Assembly (NCBI GenBank): GCA_012035435.1
Contig: JAAUPH010000005.1
Coordinates: 1-26,000 of the forward strand
DNA length: 26,000 nucleotides
Reading direction: 5' to 3'
From: Sphingopyxis sp.
GTDB taxonomy: Bacteria > Pseudomonadota > Alphaproteobacteria > Sphingomonadales > Sphingomonadaceae
A program made the position numbers and the translations under genes. Every line of letters begins with the position of its first letter. Positions within the stretch are counted from its first letter, which is position 1. Positions 8,818 to 16,073 of the stretch are shown here, in pieces. Below the pieces are notes generated by a model. That model made no database searches and had not been told where the DNA came from. It worked only from the letters and a program-made list of their open reading frames with translations.

Positions 8818-9147
8818 CGTCTTTTTCCTTTTTTTGGGCGCACCTCTCCCGTCCGGCAAATCGGTTCTGCCGGATCAGCTTTGGCGCGCTGTCATGCTCG
8901 ACGGGATCCTTGCCAGCAGGTCATGCCCGGCCGCCGATAGGACCAGCATGAACCGCAGCGGCAGGGCCACCGGGTCGCGAACGGAAGCAATATAGATTGT
9001 AGCACTATGATTGTAAAGATAGTTACGCTATGATTTGCAGCTCGACTGCTTGTACCTGTTTTTGCTTATTTTTCTGGGGGATTGGCCCTGGCCATTCCGA
9101 TTGTTCGCGCGACCAGCCAAATTTTATTGCCACTGATCTGGCGTGCA
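8818..9147. other. Intergenic region before the PEP-CTERM gene
   Basis: About 330 bases without a gene. It contains the operator candidate at 9014-9033 and, just beside it, another ATAG/CTAT pair at about 8993-9007. The promoter of the PEP-CTERM gene is expected here. Nothing else was recognised. Confidence 0.5.
9014..9033. promoter_or_regulatory. TetR-type operator candidate, site 1
   Basis: TAAAGATAGT then TACGCTATGA: 17 of 20 bases match site 2 at 9750-9769, and the core is an inverted repeat ATAG-N5-CTAT. The site lies about 200 bases upstream of the PEP-CTERM gene start and just past the TetR gene. Shared binding by the adjacent TetR protein is inferred. Confidence 0.6.
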
Positions 9148-9741
9148 TCAGCCCAGTCGTTGAACCCAATCGCGGATTGATTCTTCAAGCAGGGCGATCA
9201 CATCATTGGCCGTTATGCCCGTGTCTTCGCGCGCAAGGGCAAATGCGGTTTCGTTGAGCAGACCCAGGATCATCAAAGCCATCGCCTTCAGTTTGGCTGA
9301 CGGAATGTCCTTAATCCCTGCGATGTCGGCCAGGGCGGGTTCAAGCACTGCAAGCGAAATCGCCGAATCAATTTGGCGCCACTTTGTACCGCCCAGTACC
9401 GTCGGTGCCTCAACCAGCACCAGACGAAGATATTCGGGGCGTTGGGACAGCTCCAGCGAATGCCTGGCACCAAGTATGAACCGGTCAAACGCATTTTGGC
9501 CCGCAGATCCAAATTTGAAAACCTCCGCAGCGAATTCACGCTGAATCTGCTTTACGACCTCCGTCAGCAGCGCGCGCTTGTCCTTGAAGTGATGAAAAAA
9601 CGCCCCTTCGGTCAGCCCGGCGGACTTCGCAATCTCACTGGTCGTTGCGCCTGCAAAGCCTTTATCAGTAAACAGCTTGCGCGCCGTATTCACGATCGCT
9701 TGTCGTGTGGCGGCGGATTCTGCTGCGCTCTTGTTCCCCAT
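9148..9741 (-). CDS. TetR/AcrR-family transcriptional regulator
   Basis: The 197-residue protein has the standard N-terminal three-helix DNA-binding domain at residues 10-60 (TRQAIVNTARKLF; GFAGATTSEIAKSAG; TEGAFFHHFKDKRALL). It is followed by a helical ligand-binding domain of normal length, so it is full-length. Family members are usually repressors released by a small hydrophobic ligand. No ribosome site is evident before ATG 9741, and the operator candidate at 9750-9769 begins 9 bases upstream, so the transcript may be leaderless and self-repressed. The same site pattern before the PEP-CTERM gene suggests that the surface genes downstream are its targets. The ligand is unknown. Confidence 0.9.
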   Translation of the reverse strand: MGNKSAAESAATRQAIVNTARKLFTDKGFAGATTSEIAKSAGLTEGAFFHHFKDKRALLTEVVKQIQREFAAEVFKFGSAGQNAFDRFILGARHSLELSQRPEYLRLVLVEAPTVLGGTKWRQIDSAISLAVLEPALADIAGIKDIPSAKLKAMALMILGLLNETAFALAREDTGITANDVIALLEESIRDWVQRLG

Positions 9742-9749
9742 CGCATCAT

Positions 9750-9769
9750 TAAAGATAGTGATGCTATGC
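9750..9769. promoter_or_regulatory. TetR-type operator candidate, site 2
   Basis: TAAAGATAGT then GATGCTATGC, with the core ATAG-N5-CTAT. It lies 9-28 bases before the TetR start codon, overlapping where the promoter should be. The match to site 1 (17 of 20) supports autoregulation plus control of a second promoter. Confidence 0.6.
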
Positions 9770-9835
9770 AGTCAAGCCGCCTATGATGCGGATGCTGCAG
9801 CCGACGACTTATAGTCGCCAAGCCCTGTCGTTCGT

Positions 9836-11144
9836 CTATGGCACCCGCCGAAGTGAGGCGTCGAGAAACTCCCACATCCGCGCCCAAATGATTTGCCGTG
9901 CGCCCGCATCGGCGACGAGGGTTTCATTGCCCGGATAATTCATCGGCTCCCAACCGCTGCCGGAGAGACCATGCCCGGCGTCGCGGAAGCTGACCGCCAC
10001 GGTCTGACGCCCCGCCGCGGCGCGACGCTCCGCGATAGCACGGACCATCTCGCCCGATGGCCAGGTCCGGTCCTGGTCGCCGCCAGCGACAAACATTGCG
10101 CCGCGATAACGCTCGACCGGTATCCGCGCCGCTGCTGTTCGTTCGGGCGACTGGCTGCGGCCATCAAGATGCGGAATGGTAAGGCTGCGGCGTTCGCCGC
10201 GCGACAGCGCCGCGATGGTTTCGCTCATTCCGCTATAGGGGGTGAAAGGCAGCGCCTCGCCATTCCAGGCGAAAGAGGACGACGTCCCTTCCGCGGCGTT
10301 GGTGCCCCAGCCTTCCCAGACGACGTCGCTCGGCACGATGCCGATCACCGCACGCAACCAGGAGAAGCGGGTAGCGGCAATCATCGCAAATTCGCCGCCT
10401 TTCGACACGCCGCTTATGCCGATCCGGCTTGCGTCGAGATCGCTGCGGCTCTGAATCCAGCGGTGGACCAGCGCCAGTCGGTCGACCGGGATGTCGGTGA
10501 AGGCTGCCGGTAACCCGGGTAACACCTCATTGGTCCAAGCTGGATTGTGGTAGGGAAGCGCAATCGCCGCATAGCCGCGCATAGCCAGCTGCGGACCATA
10601 TTCCCGCCCATAACCCGAACCCCCCTTCGGAACCGCCGAGCAAGATCACCACCGGCACCCGCTCGCCGCCGCGCGGCCGGTATAGGCGGGCACCATCAAA
10701 GCGTGCAATGTCCTCGACCGTGACGCGCGACGCGGGGTCGATTGTGGGCACCGATCGGCTGGTCAGGATGCGGTCGCCGATGCGCACAGTCAGTGTGATT
10801 GTTCTACGCGCTTCGCTGGTGCGGTCAGTGCGCTGCATCGACCAGAAGAGGCCTGCTGCGTTGACGCCGCTGTAGCTGCCGCCAATCGCCGCGTCGATCG
10901 CGGGATCGATACGGCCATCGCTACTGCTGCGATACGTCGCGCTGCTCGCGAAAGTGACACCGCCTGCGTCGACGCGCTGCGCGTCGACAATGACCTCAGC
11001 TGTGGGCGGAAGCTCCGAGATGCCGAGCCGGATTGGCTCGCCGTCGATAATCTCATCCGCAATCTCGATTTGTTGGGCATGACTAGCAACCGACATGCCG
11101 CTAAGCGAGAGGGCAAGAGCCAGAGAAAAAAGATGTGCATTCAT
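9836..11144 (-). pseudogene. Secreted BAAT/acyl-CoA thioesterase-like alpha/beta hydrolase, frameshifted at a G run
   Basis: The N-terminal frame has a signal peptide (residues 1-23, ending SHA/Q). A beta-sandwich domain like the acyl-CoA thioesterase/BAAT N-terminal domain follows, and then the hydrolase oxyanion region VVILLGGSEGG. The frame is lost at a run of six G (minus strand, 10620-10625). With five G it reads through GGSGYGREYGPQLAMRGYAAIALPY into the second frame. That frame carries the nucleophile elbow GVSKGGE (catalytic Ser), the GGDQDRTWP acid region and AGHGLSG (catalytic His). The start ATG 11144 has AAGGAG 10 bases upstream. Known relatives are mostly cytosolic thioesterases or acyltransferases; the export signal is unusual, and the substrate is unknown. 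Sequencing error, slippage or real decay could each explain the break. Confidence 0.8.
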
Positions 11145-11159
11145 GGATGACCGCTCCTT

Positions 11160-12074
11160 ATGACTGATGACGACGGCAATAGTCTCGCATTCGAGCCTCC
11201 CTTGAAAAAAGCCACCAATGGCCAAGATCTGGGGGGCAATGACCCGGATTCGCCGGTGAATGGCATGGCTGCGGGTCACCAGCCTGCGCCAATCCGGCCG
11301 CCATCGGTCGTGGCCGTCTATCTCGCCGCGATTACCCTTTTGGTGACCGCCTATACGGCGGTCTTTTCGCTGACCTCTGATGTTGGCTGGATGCGCTCGT
11401 TAGGGTTTGCGATCGCCAATGTGCTGCCGCTGGCGATGCTTGCCGCGGGTTCCTATGTTATTCTTAAATATGTCGTCCTGCGGCAGGGCGTCGTCGCACA
11501 GGCTGTCGCGCATGTCCTGCTGGCGCCGGTTTTCGCGGTCAGCTGGTATGCCTTGACGCTGGTTGCGCTGGCCTTGGTCGATGCCATGCACACCGGGGGT
11601 GTCGAGATCGGACAATTCTCCGACGTCGCCTTCATCTGGCAGATGTTTCAGGGATTGGTGCTCTATGCGCTCGTCGCAGCAATCTGTTACGCGCTGCGTG
11701 GGGGACGTACCACCGCCGAGGTCCGTATCGTCCAAACATCGCCGACGCTCAGCCGCTATTTGACCAAACATGGCGATGAGCTGGTGCCCGTCGAGGTCGA
11801 TGACATCGTCATGATCGGCGGGGCACAGGATTATGCCGAAGTGACGACGACTGATGGACGCAGCCACCTCGTGCGCATGTCGCTCACTGAATTTGAAGAG
11901 CGGCTGCCCGATGATCGATTTGTGCGCGTGCATCGCTCGACAATCATCAATATCGCCCATCTCGGGCGTGCAGAGCCGCTCGGATCGGGACGGCTAGCGC
12001 TGCATCTGGCCGGCGGCCTGACTGTTGAGGCCAGCCGCAGCGGCGCACAGGCGCTGCGCAGCTTGGTGCTGTGA
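11160..12074 (+). CDS. Membrane-anchored LytTR transcriptional regulator
   Basis: The 304-residue protein has a hydrophilic start, four predicted membrane helices (about residues 49-70, 80-103, 111-139 and 158-178) and a C-terminal LytTR DNA-binding domain (about 200-302, with VDDIVMIGGAQDY, VRVHRSTIINIAHL and a final basic/hydrophobic strand). It has no receiver domain, so this is a membrane-bound one-component regulator. It is divergent from the secreted hydrolase gene with only 15 bases between the starts, so the promoters must overlap coding sequence, and it may control that gene. An internal ATG at 11265 is a possible alternative start. The signal sensed is unknown. A structured hairpin follows at 12100-12140. 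Confidence 0.87.
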   Translation: MTDDDGNSLAFEPPLKKATNGQDLGGNDPDSPVNGMAAGHQPAPIRPPSVVAVYLAAITLLVTAYTAVFSLTSDVGWMRSLGFAIANVLPLAMLAAGSYVILKYVVLRQGVVAQAVAHVLLAPVFAVSWYALTLVALALVDAMHTGGVEIGQFSDVAFIWQMFQGLVLYALVAAICYALRGGRTTAEVRIVQTSPTLSRYLTKHGDELVPVEVDDIVMIGGAQDYAEVTTTDGRSHLVRMSLTEFEERLPDDRFVRVHRSTIINIAHLGRAEPLGSGRLALHLAGGLTVEASRSGAQALRSLVL

Positions 12075-12099
12075 GAACTGGAGGAAGCCGCCAACATAG

Positions 12100-12140
12100 C
12101 GGCCGTTCACGTCGTCCGACTGCGGCGTCGGAAACGGCCG
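12100..12140. terminator. Two-step hairpin after the LytTR gene
   Basis: CGGCCGTT (12100-12107) pairs with AACGGCCG (12133-12140). An inner stem, TCCGAC/GTCGGA (12115-12120 with 12127-12132), closes a 6-base loop. The hairpin starts 26 bases after the LytTR stop. There is no T-run, so termination strength is uncertain. Confidence 0.45.
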
Positions 12141-12235
12141 TTGGTTCATGTCTGTAACGGCTTGAACCGGGCGCACTACGGTCTGTCGGGTTTCGGGTCA
12201 CAAGGATCGAATGGCTGCCACTTGCCGACGCCCGC

Positions 12236-12447
12236 TTAAACAATGGGCGTTGCCGCGCAATAGCCAACGTTGTTGCGCATGAGCGAGGGGTAAGCAACGG
12301 CCTGCGCACCGGAGCCTGTAGGACGTAGTGAAGGAGGCCATTGCTGATTCAGTTCAGCGGCGAACGCCGCCGGGGTTGCGTAGCCAAGCGAGGAGTGCGG
12401 CCTGCCGTTGTTGTAATCATATGCCCATGCAGCGATTTTTGTCGAGA
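12236..12447 (-). pseudogene. IS3-family transposase OrfB C-terminal remnant
   Basis: Reading on the minus strand, AWAYDYNNGRPHSSLGY followed by TPAAFA is the diagnostic C-terminal end of the IS3-family DDE integrase (the YN..RPHSSL motif after the catalytic glutamate). The rest of the transposase, including the DDE residues, is absent. The frame upstream runs into the 21-bp tRNA-like repeat at 12476-12496, so the remnant was cut at about 12447-12475. It differs in sequence from the element at the right end of the window, so it is a relic of another insertion. Confidence 0.75.
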
Positions 12448-12475
12448 TGCTAAGGGACGTCCCAAAGAGAAAAAA

Positions 12476-12496
12476 TGGTGCCCAGAAGAGGACAAA
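12476..12496 (-). repeat. tRNA-3'-end-like 21-bp repeat, copy B
   Basis: Perfect 21-bp copy, on the minus strand, of the stretch at 917-937. The two copies face each other like terminal inverted repeats 11.6 kb apart. The 18 bases ending in GGGCACCA look like a tRNA 3' end. No flanking target duplication was found. The copy adjoins the IS3 remnant. Confidence 0.55.
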
Positions 12497-12499
12497 CAA

Positions 12500-12873
12500 G
12501 TAAAAAGCAATTATTTGATATACTTGCTATATATACATTTCGAAGATTGAAATGCCACTTGTCATGCCCCCAAGTCTGAATTGCTCAAAAGATTTGGGTC
12601 TTTAAGCGCTGTTTCAGGCACATTCATCATGTAGCATGGTGTATCGTTCCATTGCAAGTTTTTTGGTTCGATTTATTTGTACCTACTTGTTGCAATACGT
12701 ACTGGTTTTGTGTCCTCGTAATTCGATGTCGCCATGACATGGCACCTTCGGCCATGAGCTGCTGACCATGCTCCCCCAGTCGAAGAGCTGTCGAAACGGG
12801 CACGGTGATCCCCCACAGGGTATATTGCGGATTTATACCTTCCAGGGTATAGAATGGCCAACGGAGGCAATGA
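12500..12873. other. AT-rich intergenic region
   Basis: About 370 bases with low GC in the first 220 and no supportable gene. The only clear structure is the operator-like repeat set at 12816-12851 before the HTH gene. The drop in GC suggests foreign DNA. Confidence 0.5.
12816..12851. promoter_or_regulatory. Operator candidate for the HipB-like regulator
   Basis: GGTATA (12819-12824) and TATACC (12834-12839) form an inverted repeat with a 9-base spacer, and CAGGGTATA occurs twice (12816-12824 and 12843-12851). The set lies 22-58 bases before the HTH start codon, as expected for autoregulation. Confidence 0.5.
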
Positions 12874-13119
12874 ATGGATCAGCTTGTACGACTGCCGAGG
12901 CAGCTAGGTGCAATCATCCAGAGCGCGCGTGTGCGGCAGGGAATGACCCAGTCAGACCTGGCCGGTATCTCCGGCACACAGCAGAAAAGCATATCAGGCA
13001 TCGAGAACGGCAGCGTCGGAGTAAAGCTCGGCACGCTGCTCCGCGTGATCGCGAGCCTCGATCTCGATATCAAGATCGGACCGCGAGAGCGTGGCCCTTC
13101 CATCGAGGACGTCTTCTAA
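12874..13119 (+). CDS. HipB-like XRE-family HTH regulator, orphan
   Basis: The 81-residue protein is a single helix-turn-helix domain at residues 8-65 (LGAIIQSARVRQGMTQSDLA, then TQQKSISGIENG). A short tail, DLDIKIGPRERG, is typical of HipB-type antitoxins. GGAGG lies 6 bases before the ATG. In HipBA modules a HipA kinase gene follows directly; here the next gene is an AbiEi-like antitoxin and no HipA sequence is seen. It is therefore an orphan antitoxin/repressor, perhaps recruited to control its neighbours or to neutralise a HipA elsewhere. The repeats just upstream suggest that it represses itself. Confidence 0.82.
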   Translation: MDQLVRLPRQLGAIIQSARVRQGMTQSDLAGISGTQQKSISGIENGSVGVKLGTLLRVIASLDLDIKIGPRERGPSIEDVF

Positions 13120-13189
13120 GGCCAATCCATATAGCTTTTGCGTCCTTGATGCCCCATTGCGTCAGGCCGCATGCATATGATATGTTTCC

Positions 13190-13214
13190 TCGGACAAGAT
13201 TTCATCTTGTCCGA
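13190..13214. promoter_or_regulatory. Operator-like inverted repeat before the AbiEi gene
   Basis: TCGGACAAGAT (13190-13200) and ATCTTGTCCGA (13204-13214) are perfect 11-base arms around TTC. The repeat ends 14 bases before the AbiEi start. AbiEi antitoxins are known to bind inverted repeats in their own promoters. A role as an RNA hairpin is the alternative. Confidence 0.6.
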
Positions 13215-13228
13215 TGTAAAGTATCAGA

Positions 13229-13846
13229 ATGATCGAACTGCAGACCCAAAGGGACAAGGCCGTAGCGCTGCTCACGCAGCGAACCATGATGCGCGCCTAC
13301 GAACTCAAAGCGGAAGGGGTGACCGCAGCGACGCTAGCCAGAGCGGTAAGCGATGGTGAAATCATCAGGGCAGGCCGGGGCCTTTATCAGCTCCCCGATG
13401 GCGGCGACAGCGCGCACATGGCCCTTGCCGAAGTGAGCAAGCGTATCCCTGATGGTGTTATCTGTCTGGTGTCGGCGCTGGCCTATCACGACCTCACGGA
13501 TCAGATGCCACGCCAGGTCTGGGTGGCCATCGGTGCCAAGGACTGGGCCCCGAGGGTCGATTATCCGAAGGTGCGTATCGTCCGCCTTCGCGAGCCCTAT
13601 CTCAGCTATGGAATCGAGCACCACACCGTCGCCGGGGTCGGGGTGGCGATCTACTCTGTCGCCAAATCGCTGGCAGACGCGTTTCGAAACGCACGGCTTG
13701 TTGATCGCTCCGTGGCAATTGAAAGTCTGCGCAGCGCGATCGAGCAGCGCAAGGCAACGCCTGCCGAGATTGCACAGGCAGCGATGGACTGCGGTGCATG
13801 GAAGATCATGCGCCCCTATCTCGAGGCCCTGGTGCAGAATGGCTAA
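13229..13846 (+). CDS. Type IV TA antitoxin AbiEi-family protein, toxin partner lost
   Basis: The 205-residue protein has an N-terminal winged HTH at about residues 10-60 (MRAYELKAEGVTAATLARAV, then the wing RAGRGLYQLPD). The AbiEi C-terminal region follows (ICLVSALAYHDLTDQMPRQVW; GVAIYSVAKSLADAFRNAR). In complete AbiE systems the AbiEii nucleotidyltransferase gene overlaps the antitoxin stop. Here an overlapping ATG at 13840 opens a frame starting MANLA, as such toxins often do, but it loses similarity at once and stops at 13919. The toxin therefore seems deleted. No clear ribosome site precedes ATG 13229. The operator-like repeat upstream is intact, so the orphan may still act as a repressor. 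Confidence 0.82.
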   Translation: MIELQTQRDKAVALLTQRTMMRAYELKAEGVTAATLARAVSDGEIIRAGRGLYQLPDGGDSAHMALAEVSKRIPDGVICLVSALAYHDLTDQMPRQVWVAIGAKDWAPRVDYPKVRIVRLREPYLSYGIEHHTVAGVGVAIYSVAKSLADAFRNARLVDRSVAIESLRSAIEQRKATPAEIAQAAMDCGAWKIMRPYLEALVQNG

Positions 13847-13919
13847 CCTGGCCATTTTGGGCTCACAGGTGAGTGGACTTGATCGCATTTCGCCATGGCT
13901 TTGGATTTGCCTCGACTGA
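13840..13919 (+). pseudogene. Possible 5' stub of a deleted AbiEii toxin gene
   Basis: The ATG at 13840 overlaps the AbiEi stop in the usual antitoxin-toxin arrangement. The first residues, MANLA, fit an AbiEii start, but the following 20 residues match nothing recognisable before a stop. The idea rests mainly on position, so it is weak. Confidence 0.25.
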
Positions 13920-14000
13920 AAGCGATAGGGAGCTTTGAATGTTTTGATCAGCTTTCATGTTTATATATAGGTAGGTAGGGTCGATATAGCCGATCTTGCT

Positions 14001-14030
14001 TGTTAGAAAAAATGATGCTATTTTCTAACA
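14001..14030. promoter_or_regulatory. Operator-like inverted repeat before the DUF6088 gene
   Basis: TGTTAGAAAA (14001-14010) and TTTTCTAACA (14021-14030) are perfect arms with a 10-base spacer, ending 15 bases before the DUF6088 start. The position and the one-helical-turn spacing fit an autoregulatory operator bound by the encoded winged-HTH protein. Confidence 0.6.
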
Positions 14031-14045
14031 GAAAGGATTGGGCAG

Positions 14046-14654
14046 ATGGCCGCCGTTGCCGACAGCATCATCAAGCGCGTACGAGGGAAGGGGCGAGGTT
14101 GGGCCTTTACGCCCAAGGATTTCCTCGACCTCGGTACACGCGCATCTGTTGATATGGCGCTGACCCGTCTGACGCAATCCGGCCACATCCGCCGGATCGG
14201 GCGAGGCCTTTACGACTATCCGAAGCTTCATGACCGTTTGGGCGCGCTAACGCCCGAGGCCGATGCAATCGCGCAGGCAGTGGCCACTCAAGGTGGCGAC
14301 AAGCTCGTTCGATCAGGAGCGCAAGCGGCCAATCGCCTCGGACTCTCCACCCAGGTCCCGGCAAAGGCAAGCTATGCGACAAGCGGGCCAGCCCGCGTCA
14401 AGAAGATTGCAGGTCGCACGATTGCGCTCGAGCGATCGCGCGCACCTATCCTCGACAGCGCCTTTCCCCGCGCCAATGCTGTGCTGCAAATGCTGGCCCA
14501 TGCTGGCAAGGCGAACGTCGATGATGATCTCATTCAGCGTCTCGCCGCAGGTATCGATCACCGCGATTTGCAGGCGCTCAGAAAGGCGCAGGCACAGATG
14601 CCAGGCTGGATGAGTGATGCCGTTTTCAAGATGAGCGAAGTGCGGCATGGATGA
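14046..14654 (+). CDS. DUF6088 / AbiEi-type antitoxin
   Basis: The 202-residue protein has an N-terminal winged HTH: WAFTPKDFLDLG, SVDMALTRLTQSGHIRRIGRG and the wing YDYPK. The DUF6088 body follows (DAIAQAVATQGGDKLVRSGA; NRLGLSTQVPAKASYATSG; IALERSRAPILD). DUF6088 proteins act as the antitoxin/repressor half of AbiE-like type IV toxin-antitoxin modules. The stop codon overlaps the toxin start (ATG 14647), the usual arrangement. The gene is intact, with an operator-like repeat just upstream. It belongs to a different subfamily from the AbiEi gene at 13229, so two separate modules lie in tandem. Confidence 0.85.
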   Translation: MAAVADSIIKRVRGKGRGWAFTPKDFLDLGTRASVDMALTRLTQSGHIRRIGRGLYDYPKLHDRLGALTPEADAIAQAVATQGGDKLVRSGAQAANRLGLSTQVPAKASYATSGPARVKKIAGRTIALERSRAPILDSAFPRANAVLQMLAHAGKANVDDDLIQRLAAGIDHRDLQALRKAQAQMPGWMSDAVFKMSEVRHG

Positions 14655-15709
14655 ATTTGCCCTGCGGCCTGACGATGATCGTTTCGCATTCATAAGCGAG
14701 GCTGCTGCACGCCGCGACGTAGCGCCGATCATCATCGAGAAGGATTTCTGGGTCTGCTGGACCTTGCGCCGCTTGCTGTCGATCCCCGGCATGGCAGACA
14801 CTCCTGACCTTCAAGGGCGGGACCTCGCTTTCGAAAGCTTACGGCATCATCGAGCGCTTCTCCGAAGACATCGATCTTACCATTTCGCGCACAGCCCCAT
14901 TCCTCGCCGATACCCTGTCCCCGATGGACGACGGAATCAGCGGCAAGGAACGTGTGCGGCGCACGAAGGCGCTCAAGGCGGCGGCACAAAGCTATGTGGG
15001 AGATGTCATCCTGCCCTCGCTACGCGACGCGATTGCGCAAGCGCTGGGCACACAGGATGGCTGGGACATTGCGCTCGATCCGGATGATCAGGATGCGCAA
15101 ACCATCCTGTTCCAATACCCAGTCGTGCAGGCCTTCCGCGGACTTTTCGCCGAAAGGCTCTTTGAACCTGAGGTCTTCGACACTGGGCCGTATGGCTACA
15201 TAAAGCCGCGCATCAAGCTTGAATTCGGCGCGCGCGGGGAAACCGAGCCGTCCGAAACGAAAACCATCGTCCCGTACATCGCGCAGGAATTCCCGACCGA
15301 GTTTTCCAGCGCAGAGGTTGAGGTTGAGACCTTGTCCGTCGCCAGAACATTTTGGGAAAAGGTGACGATCCTGCACGCCCTCTACCATGGCACCAAGCTA
15401 CTGCCGGAGATGTCTCGCCACTACTATGATACGGCCATGCTGGCGAAGAAAGGGGTGGATGCGATCGCTTTGGCGGCGCCTGAGTTGCTCGCGAGAGTTG
15501 TGCTGAACAAGAGCCTGATGTTTGCCGACAACAAGGCATCCTACCAGACGGCCGTTCTAGGCTCGCTCCACCTTGTACCCCACGCTGATCTGCGCGAACG
15601 TCTTCGCGCAGACTACGCAGCAATGGGCGAAATGTTCATGGCAGCGCCGCCATCCTTTGAGGAACTGATTGACATGATCGCGGCGCTTGAGATGCGGCTG
15701 AACGCGTAA
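14647..15709 (+). pseudogene. AbiEii/AbiGii-family nucleotidyltransferase toxin, frameshifted
   Basis: The first frame begins MDEFALRPDDDR and has the family's IIIEKDFWVCWTLRRL segment. It leaves frame at 14808-14809, where CC replaces a single C. With one C the reading is DFKGGTSLSKAYGIIERFSEDIDLTI, which carries the nucleotidyltransferase motif (GG-T-SLSK and the DID metal-binding acids) and continues in the second frame to a normal C-terminus at 15709. The whole family length is present, so this is a single-base lesion or a sequencing error, not a deletion. AbiEii-type toxins transfer nucleotides and block growth under phage infection. If the lesion is real, the toxin is cut before its active site while its antitoxin stays intact. 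Confidence 0.85.
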
Positions 15710-15743
15710 TCCAACAAAAACGCGTGCCAGCTCGCAGGTCCAA

Positions 15744-16073
15744 TTATTGCCCGCGATAGGGCTCGCAGCCGATCCCATCGCCGTCGCCGTCGAGGCGCTC
15801 CGAGAACCCTGGCTCGTACCTGTACAGCGGCGCAACACCCGCTGCGCGGACCTCATTACATCCCGAATACGTGTACCCGGCCGGCAGCGCATCGAGGATT
15901 GCTTGCCGCTCCTGTGCAGCCTCCAGAGCATTTGCTCCAAGGGCCAAGCCAAGCCCCGAAGCTACGGCGATCAGACCGTAGCGCCCTGCGGTTTGAAGGG
16001 TCGTTTCGGACGCGGGCGAGGGACGCCGTTGTGGACGTCTGCCGGACCGCCACTGGGTTTGGGAGCGAGCCAT
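15744..16073 (-). CDS. Excalibur-domain protein
   Basis: The 109-residue protein has a basic N-terminus, one hydrophobic segment at about residues 34-50 (LIAVASGLGLALGANAL) that is either a membrane anchor or a signal, and a C-terminal excalibur domain at about 70-106. The domain has the conserved first cysteine (SGCNEVRAAG) and the calcium-binding loop DGDGDGIGCEPY. Excalibur domains occur in extracytoplasmic proteins, often with nucleases or cell-wall proteins; here it stands alone. The gene converges with the AbiEii toxin and is separated from it by 34 bases without a clear terminator. The ribosome site is weak. Confidence 0.78.
   Translation of the reverse strand: MARSQTQWRSGRRPQRRPSPASETTLQTAGRYGLIAVASGLGLALGANALEAAQERQAILDALPAGYTYSGCNEVRAAGVAPLYRYEPGFSERLDGDGDGIGCEPYRGQ

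Noticed and set aside
917..12496. Transposon with 21-bp terminal inverted repeats spanning the left half
   Set aside because: No target-site duplication flanks the copies, and the content between them (repair genes, adhesin, regulators) looks resident. It is kept as an open observation, not called as an element.
13452..13919. Frame overlapping the AbiEi gene and running past its stop
   Set aside because: Inside AbiEi it is only an alternative frame. The piece after 13840 is listed separately as a doubtful toxin stub.
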